DNA of 64,000 nt from Ehretia macrophylla (GCA_037974665.1 CM075771.1:20309425-20373424), one strand, 5' to 3'; shown: positions 46,363 through 59,917, numbered from the stretch's first letter. Notes: generated from the sequence alone by a model not told the origin. Numbers and translations are program-made.

Positions 46363-46953
46363 TGTAAGAATATTTTAGTGCTTTGTGAATGGAAATTATT
46401 AATTAAAGATTAGTGGAACAACTTTGTGTAACATGCTTGCTAAGTTTTGTGTGCAAAGATTCCTTGCTGCTATAAAATCCGTGTCACTTTGCATGCTTGC
46501 TAGAATAATTGTGCATTTATTTATATATATTTTGGTGGGTAATGATGACTCTCACTATAAAGTTTGCCTATATATTTGTGTGTGTTTTGCTAGTATTGAG
46601 GATGAAAAAGAACAGAGAGAACAAGAACGAAAATTAATTTCATTTTATCATTGTGTCCAATAGAGAGAGTTTGTCATATTCAGTTCAATAGTTTCGTAGT
46701 TTGGTGTGCTCCTACTACGAAGAAAATATCGTTGTATCCTGGGAGACTTACGTTAATCAACCGAAAGCACCGTAGCGGGACGTTAAAGTCTTAAGGACAT
46801 CGAGTCTAACTCGAGCCTCGATATCATCTATATTTGGTTTATTTCTACATCCTTAAATTTTAATATTGTTAATTTTATATTCTGTTATTTTAATCTTTAT
46901 TGCACATCTTGTATTTATATTTACAACACTTCTCTCATTTTAATTGTCCAACA
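46363..46953 (+). repeat. 3' LTR of the nested copia element
   Basis: Nearly identical to 40146-40736. It is preceded by the purine tract 'tgtgggggat'. Confidence 0.95.
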
Positions 46954-46958
46954 CTAAA

Positions 46959-48714
46959 AGCTCAAATACTATTGTACCAGCTCATGTTTATCCGTCTCCA
47001 TCGTGCAGTCACGCCTCTGATACTTTGGCCTCGCACCGCACACATCCAATGATCACTAGAACCATGGATGGAACAAGGAAGCCCAAAGTCCTTCTTTCCA
47101 CAAAATACTCGCTTTCGCACTTTTTGTTATCCTCCATTCAAAGCTTGCCTGTCGAACCAACTTGCTTTACTCAGGCACAGAAGGACCCAAATTGGCCCTA
47201 GCTATGTCAGACGAGTTCAATTCACTTATCAAAAATAATACATGGTCCTTGGTTCCTTCCTCTCCTCACATGAATATTATAGGATGCAAGTGGGTCTACC
47301 GGGTCAAGCAGAAATCTGATGGTACACTTGAGCGTTATAAAGCGAGACTGGTTGCTAAGGGTTATAATCAACAACTGGCCGTGACTATGGGGATACTTTT
47401 AGTCCAGTGGTCAGGCCTGGCACAATTCGTATTATCCTTGTTTTGGCACTTTCTAATAATTGGCCTCTGCGACAATTAGATGTCAAGAATGCATTTTTGC
47501 ATGGGGATTTGTCTGAAACTGTTTATATGCACCAACCGCAAGGATTCATGGACTCTTCTTATCCTGATTACGTTTGCAAATTAAATAAACAAGCCCCCCG
47601 TGCGTGGTATCAAAAATTCAGCAATTTTCTACTATCCTGTGATTTTATCAACTCTCATCATGATGCTTCTCTCTTTGTTCGACACACTTCTGGGCATACC
47701 ATTATTCTTCTCATTTACGTCGATGATATTATTCTCACGGGTAATTCTCTGGCTCATCTTACCAGCTTTGTTGCCCTTTTGTCTAAGCAATTTGATATGA
47801 AGGACTTGGGGCCTCTCCACTTTTTCCTTGGTATGGAGGGCCAATTCCATGACCGTGCTCTTACACTTACACAAACAAAGTATTCCATACAACTTCTCCA
47901 ACAATTTGGTCTTGAGGGGGCAAAGCCAGTCTCTACGCCGATGTCAGGGGAATGCTTAACTCATGATGATGGCGAGCTTTTGTCTGATCCTACTGATTTT
48001 AGAAAATTAGTAGGTGCCTTACAATATCTCACAATGACGCGCCCAGACATTTCATTTGCTGTTAACTCTATATGTCAATTTATGCACTCCCCTCGACAAC
48101 CTCATCTTATTGCTGCTAAGCGCATTCTGAGATACATCAAATCAACTCTCTCGCATGGTCTACTTTTTGAGCCTAGCTCAAATATGCGTCTACTTGGTTA
48201 TAGTGATGCTGACTGGGCCAGGTGTCCTTCCACACGCCGCTCGACTTCTGGTTTTGCTATTTGCCTTGGCTCTAATTTAATTGCATGGAGTTCCAAAAAG
48301 CAGGCTACAGTTTCCAAATCAAGCTCTGAGGCTGAATATAGAGCTCTTGCGTCATTAACATCAGAGTATTTATGGGTTCTTCACATATTAGAGTTTCTTC
48401 GCATAACTCTCTCCATCACACCCATTATTTACTGTGATAATATCAGCACTATTTACATGGCTACGAATCCTATTATTCACAATCGTAGCAAGCACATTGA
48501 GATCGATATCCACTTTGTTCGGGAAAGGATCGCTGACGGCACTTTTCAGTTAAAATACATTGCCTCTAATGATCAACTAGTGGATATTTTTACAAAGCCA
48601 CTCTTTCGTCCTCGCTTTATTATGTTACGTGACAAGCTTCAGGTGGTTACCCCTCCTTCTGCTTGCGAGGGGGTGTTAAGGACTCCTCAATCTCATAATT
48701 ATCTGGACTCTTGA
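46959..48714 (+). pseudogene. Outer copia reverse transcriptase and RNase H remains
   Basis: The outer element's coding text resumes after the nested insertion: '[20 protein letters not shown]', '[19 protein letters not shown]', 'LLIYVDDIILTGNS', then RNase H 'GYSDADWARCPSTRRSTSG' and 'NRSKHIEIDIHFVRE', ending just before the 3' LTR. Broken fossil. Confidence 0.9.
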
Positions 48715-48857
48715 AGACTCCTACAAGAACCAATAACTTCTTTTAAATTTTGTATTGTACTTCAATGTATATCTTTGTAACTAAATCATCTTGTACAATG
48801 GTTATATAAAGATCAATAGAACAGCCTGCAATCTTAACGGCAAATATTTCTCTTTCA
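48674..48857 (+). repeat. 3' LTR of the outer copia element
   Basis: 184 bp, 'tgttaaggactcctc...ctctttca'. This uninterrupted copy shows the original state of the 5' LTR before the MITE inserted. Confidence 0.92.
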
Positions 48858-50668
48858 CCAATTACCACAGATCACACCCTTTTTCTTTAATCATTTGTTC
48901 GACTATCCATGCATAACTTAATATCGATTATTGACCAGATAGCAAGTAGGTACCCTTAATCAATTTTTGGCTAACTAAAATTTCTAATAAAAAATTTATA
49001 ACTTGCATTATAGTACTCTAACTTCTGAAGAAAGATATTACTATATGGAACTTAAAAATATGTTTTTATGACATTAAAAATCGCACATAATGCTTGACTC
49101 GACTAATACTTTGTATTCTTGGTTTTTTTTACCCTGTTAGTACCACAAATTGGAGTTAACATTAACATGAATGAGATGAGAACATAATGCAGTTCCTAAA
49201 GGACAAAATATAAATAGAAAGTGGGGTATGGTATATCATTTAAAATTTAACTTCACATGTAGAACACTTCAAAAATAGACAAGTTGCAGAAAAATAGGTC
49301 CTATTTTGCAAGGCAGATTCATAATTTATTTATTTATTTTTAATTCAATTGAAACTATAGCACACAATTTAACACTTGTATGTAATTATAATTTTCTTTC
49401 AATGAGGACTAACTAATTTTTAGACTTAAAAGATCCTTATATTTCAAAAAACAAATTGGGGTCAAGGAGGTTGCAACCTTCACTACCCTCTATATACATC
49501 AACGTGCTATATGGCTTTCATGTATGCTAGAATTGTTTTCTTATTTTTCTATTTGTATAGTCAATTATATTTACTGCAAGCCATGCAGAAATAATCACCA
49601 GTTAAAGTATTACCGCTCTTGGGTAAATTTCCAGCAAACAACTAACTAATGATAGACGGTTTTTCAATAGTATCGCTCGTAAGTGGCTACTTCCTCCGGC
49701 GGTTTACGGTTAATTTCATATCTTTTACGGCCAATTTTTGAAGCAACGAAGTAGAAGTGAAAAGGTAACGTTTCGGTTGGAGGTTTTGGATTCTGCTTCT
49801 CCTTCCTCCTTGCGTTGCTCTCAAAGAAAATGAGTACAGTTTTTATTCAACAACTACTGCTAAGAAATCTTTTATTTTCTCAAATGGCTTAAGTGCTTCA
49901 TTATTGTTTCAAACTGATTACCAGGGTGGTTTAAGTACTAAATTATTATGTCAGAATATGGGCTCATTTATTCCCACTTCGATCTGGCCATTTTGACCAA
50001 ATATTCATTTGAGGCCCATATTATAACAAAGCGTTTTTACTGGACAAGAATGTGAATGAAACATCCCATGGTAAATTGAATTAGGTTCTAGAATCAAAGA
50101 AATAGTGATATATTTAATTCATAACTCCAGTGAATTGATGTTCTTTTATTAGTTCCTATCACACAGATTTCCTTTCAATTGGAATAATTGATTATTTACT
50201 ATATACGAGTATTTCTATTAAGCATCCATAACTAAATGATTAGAGCACCCAACTCCGTATGCTCCTAGTATTTTGTAATTTTTGAAGTTTCAAGTTTTTA
50301 TTACTATCTTTTTATTTTCACGAACAAAAAGAAGAAAATTGACCGATATATATTGTATTTTTAAATAACGTGGTAGTGATATTTAACGTGATTTTAATTT
50401 GATGTGACGTAAAAAATTTTCCACATAATGATGTTGTTTATATTGGAAGGAAACAAAACTATACTGCAATAGAAAAGACAACAAGAAGAAAATTGATACA
50501 ACAGTGGGCTGCGAGCTAGATATGCCTCTAACTAATTATAATGTTTCTTCTAAAATTTCTAAAAAGAAGTAAGACACTAGCAAGTATTATTCTAATAACC
50601 ACACTACGCCTTAGATAGACTGACATTCCCTTTGCGTTATTGTTCATCTTAGTCCACATAAATCCGTC
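48858..50668. repeat. Gene-flank duplication, copy 2, remaining segments
   Basis: This continues the block after the copia element and matches, without interruption, the pieces 8935-9058, 14055-14318 and 14705-16126 of copy 1. It therefore shows empty sites for the CACTA element and the Mutator-like MITE. It is the 3' flank of gene B. No gene. Confidence 0.82.
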
Positions 50669-50931
50669 TCAACGTGCAGTTTTTGTTGGATACAACATTG
50701 GAGCAGTATCCAATTCTAAACTGTATTGTCCAGAGACATTGGAAGCATTCATAGGGCTTAAATGAATTGTGTAAATATCACCTGCTTCTGCTCCACCATC
50801 GAGGTCCATTGCTTCATTTTTAGCTCTTAGACCTGTAGCCTCCTTGTCACTTTGGGGTTTTGTCCAATGATGCTTGTTGAATTTCCTTACACCTTCAAGT
50901 TCCATTGCCACTTCTTTCATTGTAAGTCTAT

Positions 50932-53147
50932 TGTCACGCTCCCAAAAATTCGTTAAAAAAAAAACTTTAGAAAGCGTGACTGCCGGGCACCTGAGAAGGC
51001 ATGCCCTTCTTAGATCCGCAAGGCGCTAAACATATTTAAACTAAATTCTACAAGCGATGTGGTAATTCCAGAGCATCTAAAACCATAGACGCAATTTAAA
51101 TGGTCCACGTCTCCAAATCAATATTTTTTCTTTGAATTCCAAAGTTTACATAACTCCAAAAAGGAAAAGTCCATAAGCATAAAAAAATTTGAAAATCTGA
51201 ATAATCTAATGCCAATAAGACGTCTATTTATTCCTAGGCTCTATAAGACCCAGCAGCATATGAGGTCGTTTATCCCTTAGTCTCCAAGCAAAATCACCTA
51301 ATTCTCACAATCTGCAAACATATAGATTCAAGAAAATAAATACAGAATGAGAACACGATCTCAGTAAGTTGTAGACCCCCTATAGATAAAACATGACATT
51401 ACTGTCCAAATTTAAATTAGGTAGAACAAATGGTTACTGTAAAACTCTTGGCGAAAAGAAAATAAACCAGATTCCGTAAGTTTTTCTAAAGCTTAGTAAA
51501 GTATAAGTTTAAACCATAACCAATATACGAGACCAAGGTTCAAATAACAAGATGAAACAAATATACCAATAGTGTCACAACAGACTAAACCCAAAAGTGC
51601 CAATAGAGGATCCAACAATGCTATGGCCGAAACTACGTTCCTGGTAGCACAGTCCAAAAAGTGATTTGTTGTCACACATACCACCAAAAGCATTCAAGAA
51701 TTCCTTACGAAATGATTGTGCACCACCCCACAATATGTTGGTGTACGATCCTCACTAACAAGGGCACAAAAGTATGGCCTCAGATTACGTGGCATTCGGG
51801 TTCACATCCATTATGCTACAAAATTAGAGGAAATAACCTCCTTTCATGAATGCACATGACGCAATCACATTAAAAATTTTCGTCCCAAAGTAGATTTTTA
51901 ATTTTCTAAACAGTTAAAAAGTATAGTTATTTGAAAACCATGTGAAAATACTTGAAACTCAAACTAAAATAAGAATACATTAAAGATTTAAACAAGTGAT
52001 TATGAGTAAATCAATGCTAAGGAAATATATATTTTTTTAGAGTAAATATATGTTCATTAACGCACAGACTCAATCATTATTTTCGTAAGCCAAATAATAT
52101 ATGAATATTTTTGCGAATGACCAAATTAGTAACTCTATCATAATGTAAACAAAAAAAATACCTTAAAAGAACATAAGAAAGAATTGACTTACTGTAAAAT
52201 AATAAAAATAAAACTTTTTTTAAACAAAAAAAAAAAGAAAATAAAACCAAAAAAGGAAAAAAAAATAAAAAAAAAATAACAAGTGACCTTTGGTCACTAA
52301 ATGGCAGTGACGAGTTGACCAAAGGTCACTGATAGACAGTGACGAGTTGGTTACCGTGAAACGGTGACGAGTAAATTTTGTTTTTTTTTTTTCTTTCATA
52401 ATCCTTACTAATATATTATACATGTATATACATAGACACACGCAAATTAAGTAAAGAAAGTAGAAATAGGGATTTTAAAATTACGTATTAATCATATTTT
52501 GTAACTCTAAACCTGATTTGGTCATAAATCAAGAAGGTTTGAATATCACAAAAAAGACAAGGAACGATGAATTCATAGACAAAATCGAAGTGGTAGCACA
52601 AGACAACAAAAATAATCATAATATATGTTTTGCTCGCAGAAAGAAATAAAATAAAATAAAAGCAAAAAGAACATCAAAAGAAAACTATATGGGGTCTTTC
52701 TAATTACCTTTAATTCACAAAATAACAAAACTAACTTGAAAACTTGCGAATTGTAGACTCAAGGATTACAATCCTAAAGGCGGAACAACACAAGGCGTGC
52801 GCAAAAATCCCTATTGGCTGCCTTTTTATGAATTTTGCCTATCTTTCCAACTTCACCTTCATGCTTTTCTCTCAGGGCTACATGAATAAAAGAGTCGTTT
52901 ACGAGAACCATGGCTTAAATATTATGTATGAAAAATTTTAGGAGATGAAGCCTCTCCAAAATTTCTGAGAAGCTACTTTGGTAAGTTTCAGATTCTTACA
53001 ATGTAGTAACTCAAGGTGGCAGATTTTTGTTATTTTTTTAATAAAAATTCTAGACTTGGCCAAAATATCTAATGCTAAACCCAATTAAACAGAGACAAGA
53101 ATCCCATAATTTTAGTTATTAAGCCCTTAAAACATGGGGCCGTTACA
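50932..53147 (-). repeat. LTR of the gypsy-type element (low-coordinate copy, 3' in element sense)
   Basis: A direct repeat of 57700-59917. A palindromic cluster built on 'gtgacctttggtcac' and 'cagtgacgagttg' lies at 52283-52373. No host gene; the reading frames here are spurious. Confidence 0.9.
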
Positions 53148-56131
53148 TCCTTCTCCCCTTAATAAAAGTTTTGTCCTTGAAACTTATTTTTAGACCTTTA
53201 AGGTTGACAACCATTATATGAGAACTTTATATCTTACAAATACAACCTTACATAGTGTCTATGTACGTGTCACATTTTCAATTTTGTCGCTCAAAAGTTG
53301 TCAAGGATCAACAACAAAATTTCTTTAGAAATATTGTTATCACCAAACGAGTGATTTAGTTGGTTGAATGCCTAAGCTACCAGTAAGATGATACATTATT
53401 ACCTTTTCCTGAATAATTAATAAATTCGTCATCTTTAGGTTACTGATAAAGAAATTCCCAACTAAAGATCATATACAAGTATGTACCCAATGTTCTCAGT
53501 GTTATGCTTATTGTTTTCTTCTCTAGAAATGGATTCAAGGCTTAAAACAAACACTTTTAGGATAACCATCAACAAAATAGTTAGAGAAGGTTTCAAACTT
53601 ACTCACCCTCATATATATGACCAACACTAGGCCTCATACGCTTTAATAGGAATCATTAACAACATTTACTAAGGTCAGCCAAGAGCGACAATCACCAAAG
53701 TCGCATGAGGATCTTGCTTAAATTCATTCAGTCTTGTCACTAGCTCTCATTGAAATTTCTACCCACAAGGACATCTTATATTAGAATAATTACGAATAAC
53801 AGGAGAGCCTTAAACCAATTGCACAATATGAATTAAAAGTACTACAATAATATTAAAAACTCCCAAAATTTAAGGGTATTACATCATTCCCCCCTTAAAA
53901 AAAAGTTTCGTCCACGAAACTTCATTCTCCTTCATTTCGTAAGATTTGAAAATTATTCTTGATGTCCTTGTAGATTCTACCATTGTACTTACACAAATTA
54001 GAAAATCTTACTCCCAAAATACTGTCATTGAAACTGGAGAAGAGAACAATAATATAATTGATTGTATCCTCTTAAATATGATAAGCTTTCATTCCAATTT
54101 TTACGGGTGGACAAAAACTTTATTTTCACAAAGAAAAAATTTATTTTCTTAAGATAAATGCCACCAAAAAACAAGGAGTCAATTTTGACTGCAAGATATC
54201 AAATAAGAACCACGCCTTTTATCCCCAAAATCTCAATAGTTTCGATATTCAGTGATTTTAACTTCCCATAATTATCCAAGCTTACTACTACTTTAATCGG
54301 TATCACCCTAGCAACATTGAAACTTATATAAGCCTTGCACGAACCATCATTTTTGCACTTGCTTGAGTCTCATCTACATTCATGCTTGGATCCACAAATA
54401 CAAAGGAATTCATATAAATCCATAATTTCAACAATCCAATTTACTTTCGCTGACACATCTGATGATCCCTTCCATCTTTAACATATCCACGAATTATAGT
54501 TAGAGTATGATAATTATTCTTATTGAATCACTGTACTTCATTTCTAAAGTTGTCCACATTTAACAAATTTGAACGCAACCTAGAGGGCCATACTAAACTT
54601 TCATGGAACATGCATGGATGGACACCAATTCACAATATTCCAAAGAAGAAAATAACTCTTGAAATAACTAGACCACAAAATTGCCTTCAAGTGCACGCTA
54701 TTAACAATTCTACTCGCAACCACACCAAGTAATATGCCCAGAGGAAAATATCGTTGTAGGCATATGCGTCTATATATCACCTGAAGAAATTTTATGATCT
54801 CAATTTTCTCCTGGATCCAGTGCTCATGCTTAGAGGCATTCACTTGGAGAAAATTAAAAATTAACAATGGAATATATTACTGCATCATACTTCTACCTCC
54901 TTACTCTATTATCCTATGAAATAACTTGAATAACAAGAGGATGAAATCACTAGGTGGATCATAACAATAAATAAACTTTACATTGTCTAAAAATAAAACT
55001 AAGTTACATCATTGTTGCAAATCTTCCATAGCATGCTTCTCAACTAATTTTTTTTTCCTTCTAAATAAGGATGGTTTTATCCATCGTTAGAAATCAAAAA
55101 CTCCTTAACCATCAAATCGCCCAACATGATCTATCCCAAATCAAAATAATTTCATAACATAAACAAATATATAACCTGAGCAAATCATGCTTCTACTATT
55201 AGCATTTTTTTTTTTCCTAAATCCTTTTGTTAAACGTCTATAAACAATCTTAACACAGGTTCAACAAACCATCCCTAACAAGGAACTATAAGAAAGATTT
55301 TCTGAGTGACAAATTCTTTGTGTCTTGAACTACTAGCCTACGGATCTTGACTTTCTGAAAATAAGATAACACTTCCCAAGAGTATACCATTACCACTAAA
55401 ACTGTGTTTTGCAAATCTTGAATCACGTCTCATCCTACTTTTCCTATCCTTTCGTTGCAAGCGTAGTCTATGCTTCCATAGAAATTTCCTAAACAAAGGC
55501 TTCCAAATTTTTTTATTTTTATGCAAAAGGACTTACCAACATTATACCTCAAATTTGCTCCATGTTGAAACCTTTCATGCATTTCACTTACCAAAACACA
55601 CTAAATCCTCCCATCCTTAATATATCCATCAGCCAATTTTAACAAATACATATCATTTCCAAGTTCAAAGTTCACATACCTAAAGGATTTGAACTCAACT
55701 ACTAAAATCTGCCCAAGTTAAGTGATGGCATCCAAACCTAGAAATTGGCCAGCACCTTATTTAACTAACAATTTCTTCCAATACGAATCGAACTAAAAGA
55801 AGATTTTACAATGTAAGCCAAAAGTCATTTCTAAGCTATTCATGCTTTTAACTATTAGAACCTACAATTCGAGTTATTCACCATATACTAGAGTAGAACA
55901 ATGATCCTTTATTGACTTCGGAACTAAGCTTCAATATATATACCCAAAACATCAAAAGGAATACTATTCGACATTTCCTATTGATGTATTTATCTTAGAG
56001 TATTATCATAAATTAGTTTAGGACAATACGAAACTGCTATAATCTAAAGCTCTATTGGCAGCTTAAACACAACTCTTCAACAAGCTTAAAATATGAAACA
56101 TAGACCATGTAACTGAGACATCACTAGTAAT
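53148..56131 (-). other. Decayed interior of the gypsy-type element
   Basis: This should encode gag-pol on the minus strand, but no domain could be recognised by eye. Near 53880-53915 the minus strand reads a tail-like 'cgtggacgaaac', a G-run and then 'tgtaatacccttaaa', which resembles the end of one gypsy coding region followed by the start of another LTR. An older gypsy fragment may therefore lie at 53148-53890. No host gene is seen. Confidence 0.5.
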
Positions 56132-57585
56132 TGTTGGGAAATATACATGACAATTAAAAATAATTGCGCAGCGGAAAAATTAAATCATGTATCCGTTCAT
56201 GTTTAATTACACAAATTTAAATCAGATAATAATTTAATCTAATTAAATTAAATCTGCTAATAGTCTAGGAGTACCTCTTGAAGCGTAGTTCAATATAGAA
56301 TCTGAATCAAGCTTTCCACGTGTGAAACCTCCAAGATTGATCCACACAGAATCCGCGCTTGCTAATTGGATTTCTACCCCCACTAGGTTTTTAGAGAAAT
56401 CTTATATATATTTTTTTGACTGATAAAATTGTGCTAGCTTTTTTCTCTGTCAGAACGCTACTATATATAGGGAACACATATGACCTAGGGTCATATGTGG
56501 ACTGGTCTTAAACTAACCAATCTTGGGCTATACAATAACCAGATCACCATCTAATTATTACGAGCCCAATTAAATTAATATTTAGGACGATCCTAAATTT
56601 AATTTAATCTTTTCTTTAATCCAATTAAACTGCAAATTCCATTTGTGTGTGACCTCTCAGGTTCATAATTAATCGGCAGCGAATAATTAATTTAACTAAT
56701 TAATTAAATTAAAACACCTTCTAATTAATTCACAAATCTCGAGTGACACCTAGCAGTATATCGCGATTACCCAATTAAAGATGAAGTACAAGCATGCGAA
56801 CCCAAATAGTAGTTTATATATAATCAAATCCTACTGTCTCAATTATCCCGATTGAGCCAGAGTCATGGGTTGGGTCATCAAACTCTCTTACTCGACCATA
56901 TGCCGAAAACTCAATTAATTAGTGACTAATAAATGATCTATGGAACGACTTCCACTATCCTACCTTGGCCAAGGATTTCAAGTCACTCAATTAATCAGAT
57001 TGCATAGGACACCCAATTGACAGTTTCTGTGTCTACACATACATTTCTCCATGACGGAATAAATCACAACCACTGAATACATTGTCTAATCCATGATTAG
57101 GACTAGCTTATTTGCACCAGCAAATCATGACATTCCTAATCATGAGATAACCGTAGTGTCTCAGGTCTGAGGATTAATTACATAATTACATGATACAACG
57201 AATTATTGACATTTCATGTAATTCGTTGTATCGGTGGTCAAGTCCAGTTACAATAAGTACTTACACATCTACTACAATGATATGAGACAAATCGCCCAAA
57301 CTAATATCTCATATAATTTGGTTAGTAGATTGTAATCCGATCTATTTGGATAAACTAACGCCCAATTAGTTTATCCTATGATCGGGGATAACTTTTAGAA
57401 TATATTTATTATTATAGATTCTGTTACTAATATCCTTACTCCTAAAGATAGAATCTATAAATAGTATTCTAAGGACTTTATTTATTTAATCAAAATATTT
57501 ATAATAAATAAATAAACTGCCCATATTAAATAAATAATATAATTATTATGTCCTAAAATTGGCATTTAGGGCATATAATCCAACA
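56132..57585 (-). mobile_element. Solo LTR of a Ty1/copia-type element
   Basis: A single 1.45-kb unit starts 'tgttgggaaatatacat' and ends 'gcatataatccaaca', flanked by a perfect GTAAT (56127-56131, 57586-57590). No second LTR or interior is present. The TGTTGG...CCAACA ends, with 'tgttggattatatgccc' on the minus strand, fit long copia LTRs. It arose by recombination between the two LTRs of a full element inserted in the gypsy interior. Confidence 0.88.
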
Positions 57586-57699
57586 GTAATACCATTTAGT
57601 CATTAACCTCTAACTCTGCCCAAGCAATTTATATTCTACATCTTTATAAGTGAAATAGTCAAAATCCCGGAGATCATAACCTAGCCTCTGATACCACTC

Positions 57700-59917
57700 T
57701 GTCACGTCCTCAAAAATTTGTTAAAAGAAGACCTTAGAAAGCGTGACTATCGCGCACCTGAGAAGGCATGCCCTTCTTAGATCCGCAAGGCGCTAAACAT
57801 ATTTAAACTAATTCTACAAGCGAAGAGGTAATTCCAGAGCATCTAAAACCATAGACGCAATTTAAATGGTCCACGTCTCCAAATCAAGATTTTTTTTTTT
57901 TGAACTCCAAAGTTTAGATAACTCCAAAAAACAAAAATCCATAATCATAAAAAAAATTGAAAATCTGAATAGTCTAATGCCAATAACACGTCTATTTATT
58001 TCTAGGCTCTATAAGACCCAGCAGCATATGAGCTCGTTTAACCCTTAGTCTCCAAGCAAAATCACCTAATTCTCACAATCTGCAAAAATATAGATTCAAG
58101 AAAATAAATATAGAATGAGAACACGAGCTCAGTAAGTAGTAAACCCCCTATAAATAAAACATGACATTATTGTCCAAATTTAAATTAGGTAGAACAAATA
58201 GTTAGTGCAAAACTCTTGGCGAAAAGAAAATAAACCAGATTCCGTAAGTTTTTCTAAAGTTTAGTAAAGTATAAGTTTAAACCATAACCAATATACGAGA
58301 CCAAGGTTCGAATAACAAGATTAAACAAATATACCAATAGTGCCACAACAGACTAAACCCAAAAGTGTAGATAGAGGATCCAACAATACTTTGGCCGAAG
58401 CTACATTCCTGGTAGCATAGTCCAAAAAGTAGTTTGTTGTCGCACATACCACCAAAAGCATTCGGGAATCCCTTACGAAATGATGGTACACCATCCCACG
58501 ATATGTTGGTGTACGATCCCTACCAACAAGGGCACAAAAGTACGGCCTCAAAATACGTGGCATTCGGGTTCACATCCATTATGCTACAAAATTAGAGGAA
58601 ATAACCTCCTCTCATGAATGTACGTGATGCAATCACATTAAAATCTTTTGTCCCAAAGTAGATTTTTAATTTTCTAATCAGTTAAAAAGAATAGTTATTT
58701 GAAAACCATGTGAAAACACTTAAGACTCAAACTAAAATAAGAATGTATTAAAGATTTAAACAAGTGATCAGGAGTAAATCAATGCTTAGGAAATATATAT
58801 ATTTTTTAGAGTAAATATATGTTCATTAACGCACGGACTCAATCATTATTTTCGTAAGCCAAATAATATATGGATATTTTTACGAATGACCAAATTAGTA
58901 ACTCTATCATAATGTAAACAAAAAAATACCTTAAAAGAACATAAGAAAGAATTGACTTACTGTAAAATAATAAAAATACAACTTTTTTTAGACAATAATA
59001 AAAAGTAAATAAAACCAAAAAGGACAAAATAAAATATAAAAAAATAACAAGTGACCTTTGGTCACTAAATGGCAGTGACGAGTTGACCAAAGGTCACGGA
59101 TAGACACTGACGAGTTGGTCACTGTGAAACGGAGACGAGTAAATTTTTTTTTTTTTCTTTCATAATCCTTACTAATATATTATACATGTATATACATAGA
59201 CACACGCAAATTAAGTAAAGACAGTAGAAATAGGGATTTTAAAATTACGTACTAACCAAATTTTGTAACTCTAAACCTGATTTGGTCATAAATCAAGAAG
59301 GTTTGAATATCATAAAAAGGACAATGAACGATGAATTTATAGACAAAATCGAAGTAGTAGCACAAGATAACAAAAATAATCATAATATATATTTTGCTCG
59401 CAGAAAGAAATAAAATAAAATAAATGCAAAAAGAACATCAAAAGAAAATTATATGGGGTTTTCTTACTTACCTTTAATTCACGAAATAACAAAACTAACT
59501 TGAAAGCTTGCGAATCATAAACCCAAGAATTACAATCCTAAAGGTGGAACAACACAAGACGTGTGCAAAAATCCCTATTGGCTGCCTTTTTTTATGAATT
59601 TCACATATCTTTCCAACTTTACCTTCATGCTTTTCTCTCAAGGCTATATAAATAAAAGAGTCGTTTATGAGAACCATGGCTTAAACATCATGTAGGAAAA
59701 ATTTTAGGAGATCAAACCTTTCCAAAATTTCTAAGAAGCTACTTTGGTAAGTTTCAGATTCTTACCATGTAGTAACTCAAGGTGGCAGATTTTTGTTATT
59801 TTTTTTATAAAAAAAAATTCTAGACTTGGCCAAAATATCTAATGTTAAACCCAATTAAACAGGGACAAGAATCCCATAATTTTAGTTATTAAGCCCTTAA
59901 AACGTGGGGCTGTTACA
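57700..59917 (-). repeat. LTR of the gypsy-type element (high-coordinate copy, 5' in element sense)
   Basis: Matches 50932-53147. The palindromic cluster recurs at 59051-59140. It ends 'gtggggctgttaca', followed by the TCTAT duplication and gene B. Confidence 0.9.

Larger units (their letters stand above)
40146..46953 (+). mobile_element. Nested young Ty1/copia element
   Basis: 591-bp LTRs (40146-40736, 46363-46953) differ at only about three positions. A perfect CTAAA duplication flanks the element (40141-40145, 46954-46958). The interior has a ~970-bp leader with an (AT)n tract and an A-run, then a nearly complete gag-pol region, then a ~560-bp tail with two G-rich tracts (near 45893 and 46354). 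LTR identity near 99.5% implies a recent insertion. It looks almost whole, with about one or two breaks. Confidence 0.95.
37048..48857 (+). mobile_element. Outer Ty1/copia element, with two insertions inside
   Basis: The LTRs are 37048-37615 (enlarged by a MITE) and 48674-48857 (184 bp). A perfect CCAAT duplication flanks it (37043-37047, 48858-48862), and the copy-1 flank at about 8930 shows the empty site. A primer-site-like 'tggtgtaagagcc' follows the 5' LTR, and a purine-rich stretch 'gcgagggggtg' precedes the 3' LTR. Gag, integrase, reverse transcriptase and RNase H parts are recognisable in copia order; short LTRs and this gag type suggest the Ale/Retrofit group (inference). The LTRs differ at about three sites in 180 bp, so it is fairly young. 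Broken in a handful of places, and split by the nested element at 40146-46953. Confidence 0.92.
50932..59917 (-). mobile_element. Ty3/gypsy-type LTR element with 2.2-kb LTRs, minus orientation
   Basis: The LTRs are 50932-53147 and 57700-59917, flanked by a perfect TCTAT (50927-50931, 59918-59922). Read on the minus strand, the LTR starts 'TGTAACGGCCCC'-like sequence typical of plant gypsy LTRs. The primer site 'TGGTATCAGAG' lies next to the LTR at 57686-57696, and a purine tract 'AAGGGGAGAAGGA' abuts the other LTR. The ~4.5-kb interior has no intact domains, is heavily decayed, and includes a second purine-tract-like signal near 53890 and a solo copia LTR. The LTRs differ by a few per cent by eye. 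Confidence 0.9.

Noticed and set aside
54523-54867. Overlapping open frames in the decayed gypsy interior
   Set aside because: No recognisable retroelement or host domain on either strand; probably chance in degenerate sequence.
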